36,506 nt of DNA from a virus. Location of the stretch: positions 1-36,506 of IMG/VR virus record IMGVR_UViG_3300032132_000022. One strand, given 5' to 3'. The notes under the pieces were generated by a model. It had not been told where the DNA came from. It did no database searches and saw only the letters and a list, made by a program, of their open reading frames with translations. Numbering within the stretch: the first letter of the stretch is position 1; each line of letters opens with the position of its first letter. A program made the translations under genes and the position numbers. Below, piece after piece: positions 32,128-36,506 of this stretch.

Positions 32128-32338
32128 TGTGTATCTCCTTCGTGGTTGGTTTTGTCTCTTGTGAACCACCATTATACCAAACGGGGTTTTGGGAAATCGC
32201 GGATCGGGCCGATATGGGCACGCACCCGACCCGCGTTGCTAACAAACTCGTTCGGAAAAAAATCGCTTGACTCATGTTTTCACTTTTCGCCGCGCAGGGG
32301 CACGGGCACCGTAGCGATACCCGTGCCACCCATCTTCG
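32128..32338 (-). other. 211-base intergenic region with hairpin and promoter
   Basis: From right to left: an 8-pair inverted repeat (32299-32306 with 32320-32327, GGCACGGG/CCCGTGCC, 13-base loop) 12 bases after the stop of the 32339 gene, without a T tract; an AT-rich stretch with seven A (32254-32260 region); and the extended -10 promoter. It separates two transcription units in the leftward block. The hairpin may end the upstream operon or bind a regulator. Confidence 0.5.
32171..32179 (-). promoter_or_regulatory. Extended -10 promoter (TGGTATAAT)
   Basis: On the leftward strand TGG precedes a perfect TATAAT (32176-32171). The TGn extension makes a -35 box less necessary, and none is clear about 17 bases upstream. 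It lies 44 bases before the ATG at 32127, a normal distance for a leader with a strong ribosome binding site. Confidence 0.65.
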
Positions 32339-32575
32339 TTACGGTCTCCACCAGATGTGTCCACGAACGTACATCATGTGGATTGCGGTGCAGATGTCGT
32401 CGCGCCGATCCCTCTGCTCCCGCGCCAGTCTGGATGCACACAGTACGCGCCGCGCACGCTCGACGGGGCTTGGAATTCCACGACGCTTCTCCCGTGGCAT
32501 CTCACTCAGTGGCCATGTCCCCGCAGTGCGTCCGACCGTGCTGATCCCTCGCGTATTATGTTTCCCTAGCGTCAT
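32339..32575 (-). CDS. Hypothetical 78-residue basic protein
   Basis: Starts at ATG 32575 with GAGGAGAC 6-13 bases before it. Arg-rich, with PREKRRGIPSP and a helical SRLAREQRDRRDD segment and an aromatic end (YVRGHIWWRP). No family. The reading frame is supported mainly by the ribosome binding site and by filling the space between its neighbours. Confidence 0.5.
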   Translation of the reverse strand: MTLGKHNTRGISTVGRTAGTWPLSEMPREKRRGIPSPVERARRVLCASRLAREQRDRRDDICTAIHMMYVRGHIWWRP

Positions 32576-32588
32576 CTGCTGTCTCCTC

Positions 32589-32849
32589 TCAGGGGATGAA
32601 CCCCGTGTTTTTGTCTGCCTCGCGAACCTCTTTTCGCAACTGCTTCAACTCCGTAATTACGTCGAGTCGCTTCTCCTCGTTTGCGTTTATGCGTTCGTCC
32701 AACGTGACGGGGATATGTTGCGCTACGACCTCGACCCCACCGATCACATCGTCTGCGTTTTCAATGGCGACCCGAATGCGCTCCAGCAGTGGTCCCGTGA
32801 TTCGAGCGGTGCGAATTATTCCGATACGTGCGGTGATCAGTTTACGCAT
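32589..32849 (-). CDS. Hypothetical 86-residue helical protein
   Basis: From the ATG at 32849, which overlaps the previous gene by 8 bases; GGGGGA lies about 9 bases upstream. A start three codons earlier (32858) is possible. Sequence: MRKLITARIGIIRTARITGPLLERIRVAIENADD, then VTLDERINANEEKRLDVITELKQLRKEVREA, a clear amphipathic or coiled-coil helix. Not recognised. Confidence 0.55.
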   Translation of the reverse strand: MRKLITARIGIIRTARITGPLLERIRVAIENADDVIGGVEVVAQHIPVTLDERINANEEKRLDVITELKQLRKEVREADKNTGFIP

Positions 32850-33105
32850 GGGGATCATTCCCCCACGGCACGGGACTGGAGTGAATCTCGCAGAAATGTC
32901 GCAGACGCTGGTTCTCTTCGCGCAACTTAGTGATCGTGCGACTCTGGTCCTCGACCAGTTTCTCCAGATCCGCGTTGGTCGCCCTCTCGTCCCAAGCGTT
33001 GAATGCCTCCTGCAACCCTTCCTCTCCTCGCGAGGCATCGTCGAGAACCGCTAACAGCGCAGCAGCGTTTTGCGGCGTCAGACTATCTATGATTATCGTT
33101 ATCAT
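32842..33105 (-). CDS. Small coiled-coil protein with a peptide shared with the DUF3150-like protein
   Basis: 87 residues, with AAAGGAGAGACGG upstream. The start is beta-like (MITIIIDSLTP); residues about 45-70 form a coiled coil (NADLEKLVEDQSRTITKLREENQRL). The C-terminus contains EIHSSPVP, encoded by a 25-base segment (32866-32890) that occurs with one change in the gene at 34861-35748 in the same reading frame. No known family. Confidence 0.6.
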   Translation of the reverse strand: MITIIIDSLTPQNAAALLAVLDDASRGEEGLQEAFNAWDERATNADLEKLVEDQSRTITKLREENQRLRHFCEIHSSPVPWGNDPHA

Positions 33106-33130
33106 CTCTTTCCGTCTCTCCTTTCGGGTC

Positions 33131-33343
33131 TTATCCGTTGTCGTTATGCGCGCCGTACTTGTTCAGCGCGTCGATCATTCCGACCTTCGTGCAAGGGCAG
33201 TCGAACTTGGTCACGTTCGCGGACCTTTCTGGAGTCTTCTCCCAGTCTCGCGCCAACACCCGCGCTTCCTTCCGCGTCGCCGCATAACGGAACCCCTGGT
33301 GTCTGGCGACTACGTCGTCATAACTGACAATCCATATTTCCAT
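33131..33343 (-). CDS. Hypothetical 70-residue protein
   Basis: From the ATG at 33343, with AAGGAGAGACGG upstream almost identical to that of the next gene. Starts MEIWIVSYDD, then YAATRKEARVLARDWEKTPE, typical of small phage proteins of mixed alpha/beta fold. Two Cys (CPC near 50) occur near the end. No function assigned. A longer frame to 33463 would overlap the VWA gene and is not supported. Confidence 0.6.
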   Translation of the reverse strand: MEIWIVSYDDVVARHQGFRYAATRKEARVLARDWEKTPERSANVTKFDCPCTKVGMIDALNKYGAHNDNG

Positions 33344-33396
33344 CTTCCGTCTCTCCTTCCGGCGCGCCACGGTCCCCCGCAGCGCGCCATTTGTAG

Positions 33397-34857
33397 TTAG
33401 TCCACCGTGATCACGGAGTGGTCTCCGTGCGGCGGGATCTGTGTATCGTTCGTGATGAGCCACAGCACCGGAACCTTAGTTGCTTCGGGCCAGGACATAT
33501 ACCCATCCGTGAGGCACACGATGAACTGCGGCTTCAGTTCCATCGCACGGTCGAAGGCGGGGTGCATGTGCGTGCCACCCCTGCCCTGGAGGTTCCAGTC
33601 CTTGATGTCGAACCTGTCGCGACCCTTGAACTCACGCTCATCGGTCACGCGGGTATCGCATTGCAGGACGGTCAGAACACTGCTGCGGAACGACTTGAGG
33701 ACGCTCTTCAGTTCGCCCAGAACCGCATTGCATTCACCCGCCGACATGCTGCCGCTGGTATCCACAATGAACACTCCACGGTCCAACGAGTACGATCCAC
33801 GACTCGGAAGCAGCACCCCGTCACGACGTGACGAGTGCAACCTGTTGGGTCGCGTGTACGACACACCCATCTTCACGAACTTCCGTGCGAACCGACGCAG
33901 CTTTTGCTGCCACGGGATCTGCGCGGGGGTCAGCATCGTATCGACCAACTCTTCCATCCATCCCTCCAGCTTGCCGCACGCTTTCGCCTGCATGACCGCA
34001 GAAGCGATCATCGTTTCCCATTGACGCTCCAGCATCCGATCACTCGCCTCGTCGCCAGTGGATTCGGGATGCGGCGCAACGTCACCCATCGACGACGACG
34101 GTGCGGGTTTGGAATTATCCACGGCATCGGGTTCCCCTTCGGAGTCGCCACCCTCACTGCTGCTGGTGCCGTCCTCCTGCTGTTCACCATCGGACCCTTC
34201 GCCACTGCCGTCACCATCTCCGTCTGAAGACGGATCAGAATCGCTCTCATCGTCGCTCTCGCTGCTCGAATCTCCAGAGTCACCCGCTGGGGAGTCTTCG
34301 TCATTCGAGTCCTCTGAGGGCGACTGGGTCGCGGTCTCGTCGCCTTCCCCGTCCTGGTCACCGTCCTGGTCACCGTCCTGGTCCTCCTCGTCCTGACGCT
34401 CCTTGAGCAGGTGCTGGTATGCCTCCGCAGCGAGGTCACGCGGCAGGGACAACTTATCAGCGGTCGTCGCGTCGGCGGGAAACCCCTTCTTGTCGAGGAG
34501 CAGTTCGTTGACCGCGCAGTCCGTGGCACTCTGCCAGTTGTCCCACATTCGTTGTGCTCCCTGCTCTCCCGCTTCGAGCATAGCGATAGCGCGCAGCGGT
34601 TCCGCACGCAGGTGATGCCCCAGCAGGATGTGGCACGCTTCGTGATCGAGCACACGCTGCAATCCGTCGTCAGTCCTCGTCTCGACGAACTTGGGATTGT
34701 AGCGGCACTCCACTCCATTGATGCACATCGTGCCGACGCTCTCGTCCTCAACGATCGCGTGCCGACACATTATTGCCGCGAACACGATGTCATCGCGCAT
34801 CTGCTTTATGAGCGCACGCGAGACTCGCTCACGCGCAGTATGTGTGTGTCTTGCCAT
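33397..34857 (-). CDS. VWA-domain protein with N-terminal metallopeptidase-like domain (DUF2201 type)
   Basis: 486 residues. The N-terminal domain (about 1-150) has HEACH (72-76, an HExxH zinc motif) followed by LLGHH, as in the putative metallopeptidase part of DUF2201 proteins. Residues 155-275 are an extreme acidic Asp/Glu/Ser/Gly linker, including DQDG repeats from a 12-base repeat at 34349-34384. The C-terminal VWA domain (about 360-486) has a complete MIDAS: DTSGS (D366, S368, S370), GGTH (T429) and LTDG (D451). This pairs with MoxR-type AAA+ ATPases in bacteria and some viruses, where the ATPase and VWA protein remodel or load partners. Upstream lie a DUF3150-like gene and the ATPase. 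The stop of the upstream gene lies in its leader (GGAGACTGACAA). Confidence 0.88.
   Translation of the reverse strand: MARHTHTARERVSRALIKQMRDDIVFAAIMCRHAIVEDESVGTMCINGVECRYNPKFVETRTDDGLQRVLDHEACHILLGHHLRAEPLRAIAMLEAGEQGAQRMWDNWQSATDCAVNELLLDKKGFPADATTADKLSLPRDLAAEAYQHLLKERQDEEDQDGDQDGDQDGEGDETATQSPSEDSNDEDSPAGDSGDSSSESDDESDSDPSSDGDGDGSGEGSDGEQQEDGTSSSEGGDSEGEPDAVDNSKPAPSSSMGDVAPHPESTGDEASDRMLERQWETMIASAVMQAKACGKLEGWMEELVDTMLTPAQIPWQQKLRRFARKFVKMGVSYTRPNRLHSSRRDGVLLPSRGSYSLDRGVFIVDTSGSMSAGECNAVLGELKSVLKSFRSSVLTVLQCDTRVTDEREFKGRDRFDIKDWNLQGRGGTHMHPAFDRAMELKPQFIVCLTDGYMSWPEATKVPVLWLITNDTQIPPHGDHSVITVD
34349..34384. repeat. 12-base tandem repeat in the acidic linker of the VWA gene
   Basis: Three copies of a CCGTCCTGGTCA unit; the last differs at the end. 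It encodes the repeated DQDG and probably changes length by slippage without breaking the frame. Confidence 0.8.
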
Positions 34858-34860
34858 TTG

Positions 34861-35748
34861 TCAGTCTCCGAATATCGCGCACAGATCACCTTCCAGGTCC
34901 GAGCACACTTTCTTCACTTTGCGACGCTCCGCAGCGTCGTCACGAAGCGCAATGGGATCGAACGCGGTCAGCTTCGACCGAGTCTTTTCCAGCATGGCCG
35001 CGAGTCGCTTGTCGTCGGTGATGTTGCAATGTGCGAGCGAGTCGCACACGCTCACGATGGACTTCATCATGCCACCGTAGCGCACACCCTTCTGGTCATC
35101 CTTCGACACGCGCCTGCACACATCTGCGATCAGATCCAACAACTGCTTGTGTATGTCAGACAGTGCTGCGTTCAGCGAGTCTGCGATCTGCTTTCTCACG
35201 CTCTTCTCGACCAGGGACTGCGCGCCAGCACTCAATCCCTCCACGCGCTGATCGGTCAGCGGCACGGGGCTGGAGTGAATCTCGATGCAGAACCTGTCGC
35301 GGATCTCGTTCGCAGTCGGGAACGCACGCTCCTGGTACAACCCGTTCAGCCTCTTCTTCGCATCCGCTTTCATCGCAGGCAGACTGACGCAGATGTCTTC
35401 GTGTAGTTCCTGTAGTTCACGCTTCGCCTCGCTGATGACCTCGAACAGACCGAGGTACTCGTCAGCACGCACGACGCGCAGTCCACCGTCGCCCCACGGT
35501 AGCGTTTTGGAATTCCACAACGACCTGAGTGCGTGTGCCCGTGCGCGCAGCTTCGACAGCACCTCTTTCGGCAGGTGTGCAATCGTCACGCGGGTCGTGC
35601 CCTTCTCCGCGCCATGCCGCTCCTCGGTCTCCTTCGAGACGTTCGGTGCGGCGACGCTGCCGTCCCACTGCGAAAAGGTTAGCTGCACGCAGACCAGACT
35701 GCGTAGCACCTCGTCCTCGGTCAATTCGGGTTTCGTTTTCTTTGCCAT
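34861..35748 (-). CDS. Helical DUF3150-like protein of the ATPase-VWA module
   Basis: 295 residues, with AAGGAGACAT upstream. After a short charged start (KKTKPELTEDEVL) an early beta segment (LVCVQLTFSQWDGSVA) is followed by long helices (LSKLRARAHALRSLWNSKTLPWGDGG, FEVISEAKRELQELHEDICVSLP, then AKKRLNGLY and a FPTANEIRDRF segment). A C-terminal coiled half follows. This resembles DUF3150 proteins, often encoded between a MoxR-type ATPase and a VWA/CobT-like protein. Role unknown; possibly the target or adaptor of the ATPase. It contains the EIHSSPVP segment shared with the 32842 gene. Confidence 0.6.
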   Translation of the reverse strand: MAKKTKPELTEDEVLRSLVCVQLTFSQWDGSVAAPNVSKETEERHGAEKGTTRVTIAHLPKEVLSKLRARAHALRSLWNSKTLPWGDGGLRVVRADEYLGLFEVISEAKRELQELHEDICVSLPAMKADAKKRLNGLYQERAFPTANEIRDRFCIEIHSSPVPLTDQRVEGLSAGAQSLVEKSVRKQIADSLNAALSDIHKQLLDLIADVCRRVSKDDQKGVRYGGMMKSIVSVCDSLAHCNITDDKRLAAMLEKTRSKLTAFDPIALRDDAAERRKVKKVCSDLEGDLCAIFGD

Positions 35749-35775
35749 TTTATGTCTCCTTGTTTACGTCTCGGT

Positions 35776-35949
35776 TTATACGTCAGCGATCAGCAGTCGT
35801 TCGGCCTGGATACGGTCTAAGCGCATGGCGCGAAACACCACCTCGCTATGCCCGTCATCCTGTGCCTGCTTCACGGACTCCCGCAATTCAGCGAAAGCTG
35901 CCTTGTCCATGTCATGCACGGCACCTGTTTCTGGGTTTGTTATCTTCAT
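35776..35949 (-). CDS. 57-residue hypothetical protein with duplicated start region
   Basis: Starts at ATG 35949, with AGGGGA upstream. The peptide begins MKITNPETGAVHDMDK, then a charged helical body (KAAFAELRESVKQAQDDGH, FRAMRLDRIQAERLL) and ends IADV. No family known. Its ribosome binding site and first nine codons are repeated in tandem directly upstream (see the repeat). It lies between the AAA+ ATPase gene and the DUF3150-like gene and is probably part of that module. Confidence 0.7.
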   Translation of the reverse strand: MKITNPETGAVHDMDKAAFAELRESVKQAQDDGHSEVVFRAMRLDRIQAERLLIADV

Positions 35950-36003
35950 CGTCGTATCCCCTCACCTGTTTCTGGGTTTGTTATCTTCATCGTCGTATCC
36001 CCT
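35922..36003 (-). repeat. Perfect 41-base tandem duplication spanning ribosome binding site and start codon
   Basis: Units 35922-35962 and 35963-36003 are identical. Each contains, leftward, AGGGGATACGACG followed by ATG and nine codons. The right copy begins at the ATPase stop codon. It opens a second reading frame (ATG at 35990) of 14 codons (MKITNPETGEGIRR) that stops at 35948-35946, overlapping the ATG of the 57-residue gene as ATGA. Confidence 0.95.
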
Positions 36004-36506
36004 CAGAGCATTATGCCTTTCTGTTCCGGCGCGTTCATCCATGCGAGAACGTGCGGCAATCCGAACACCTCGGCAGAATCCTGCTTGGCGAACGTAAGCC
36101 CGAACACGGTGATCTCCGTGTTGAGCCGCAACAGGTACGTCATCAGCGCACCCTGCTGCTCCCGCACCTTGCACCCGTCCACGATCTGCATGGCGAGACC
36201 ACACTGGATCGACGTTTCGGCAGGCACTGGCGTACCTTCGGGATCGGCGACGATCTCCTCGATCGACGGTGCCTTCTCCTGCAACTCGATCGTGGCGAAC
36301 AGCTTGACCGCTGCCGCCTTCCCGATGCACCCAGCGATTGCTGGCAGCAGGATGTCATCCGTCTGGAACTTCACAGACCGACTCGCCTGCAAGATCCTGT
36401 TCGCCATTGCGAGCGTGCGATCATTGCACACGCTCATTTCCTCGTAGTCCTCATGCCGCTGGATCAGGTCCGACGACAAACGACGGAACGTCCGCACCGC
36501 AGTATC
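36003..36506 (-). CDS. MoxR-type AAA+ ATPase, C-terminal part (cut by the window edge)
   Basis: The frame is open to the right edge, so this is the last 166 residues or so; the nucleotide-binding core lies outside. Residues include a lid-like helical set (SNDRTLAMANRILQASRSVKF-type), ILLPAIAGCIGKAAAVKLFATI, and APSIEEIVADPEGTPVP, a block I associate with the C-terminal region of MoxR/CbbQ-like ATPases encoded beside DUF2201/VWA proteins. A GTG at 36497 could start a shorter product but lacks a ribosome binding site. The next genes leftward (57-residue protein, DUF3150-like, VWA) support the call. Walker motifs cannot be checked here. Confidence 0.7.
   Translation of the reverse strand, partial: DTAVRTFRRLSSDLIQRHEDYEEMSVCNDRTLAMANRILQASRSVKFQTDDILLPAIAGCIGKAAAVKLFATIELQEKAPSIEEIVADPEGTPVPAETSIQCGLAMQIVDGCKVREQQGALMTYLLRLNTEITVFGLTFAKQDSAEVFGLPHVLAWMNAPEQKGIML

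Noticed and set aside
1-36506. Prophage markers, tRNA genes or a CRISPR array
   Set aside because: No integrase, attachment-site pair, regularly spaced repeat or tRNA-like cloverleaf was noticed; without a scan by tRNA or repeat software this is a visual judgement only.

Overview
The window is part of the genome of a tailed double-stranded DNA bacteriophage with siphovirus-type tail genes. It carries a complete lambda-type head and tail module, no host housekeeping genes, and no integrase, tRNA or CRISPR array that I can see. The host cannot be read directly. Abundant Sec signal peptides, two lipoproteins with lipoboxes and a purine-rich Shine-Dalgarno sequence point to a Gram-negative-type (diderm) bacterium. 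The Thr/Asn/Ser-rich fibre proteins recall Verrucomicrobia or Lentisphaerae-type proteins, but that is only an impression.

Layout. Positions 11-27042 are read rightward and 27060-36506 leftward, and the two blocks converge with 17 bases between them. The rightward (late) block opens with a small unknown gene and a ParB-domain protein. The packaging genes follow: small terminase, zinc ribbon, GpA-type large terminase. Next come two small genes, a gpW-like joining protein and a lambda-type portal. A prohead protease fused to the major capsid protein follows, with a likely internal start. A DUF2190-like decoration protein carrying a signal peptide lies between two hairpins. Then come head-tail completion proteins, a tail tube candidate, an overlapping gene pair in the tail-chaperone position, and a TP901-type tape measure. 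Tail tip and fibre genes run to about 22650, and several have N-terminal signal peptides. From 22650 to 26000 there is a lysis or envelope region: small membrane proteins, a lipoprotein with an HNH nuclease domain, a small lipoprotein, a papain-like cysteine peptidase and a DUF1353-like protein. A calcineurin-like phosphoesterase, a winged-helix protein and a very basic peptide close the block.

The leftward block, read from the right edge, starts with the C-terminal part of a MoxR-type AAA+ ATPase. A 57-residue gene follows, whose start region is tandemly duplicated, then a helical DUF3150-like protein and a VWA/metallopeptidase (DUF2201-type) protein. Next are a row of small genes, a cytosine-C5 methyltransferase with its own extended -10 promoter, and a recombination/replication set: putative annealing protein, Cas4-like nuclease, DUF1064-type nuclease and a replication-organiser-like protein. 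Most leftward genes have a strong AAGGAGA-type ribosome binding site. Most rightward genes are coupled by ATGA or TAATG overlaps.

The points that most deserve a second look are the ATPase/DUF3150/VWA-metallopeptidase module, the lipoprotein HNH nuclease, the exported virion-type proteins including a capsid decoration protein, the duplicated translation-initiation region, and the nested capsid start.
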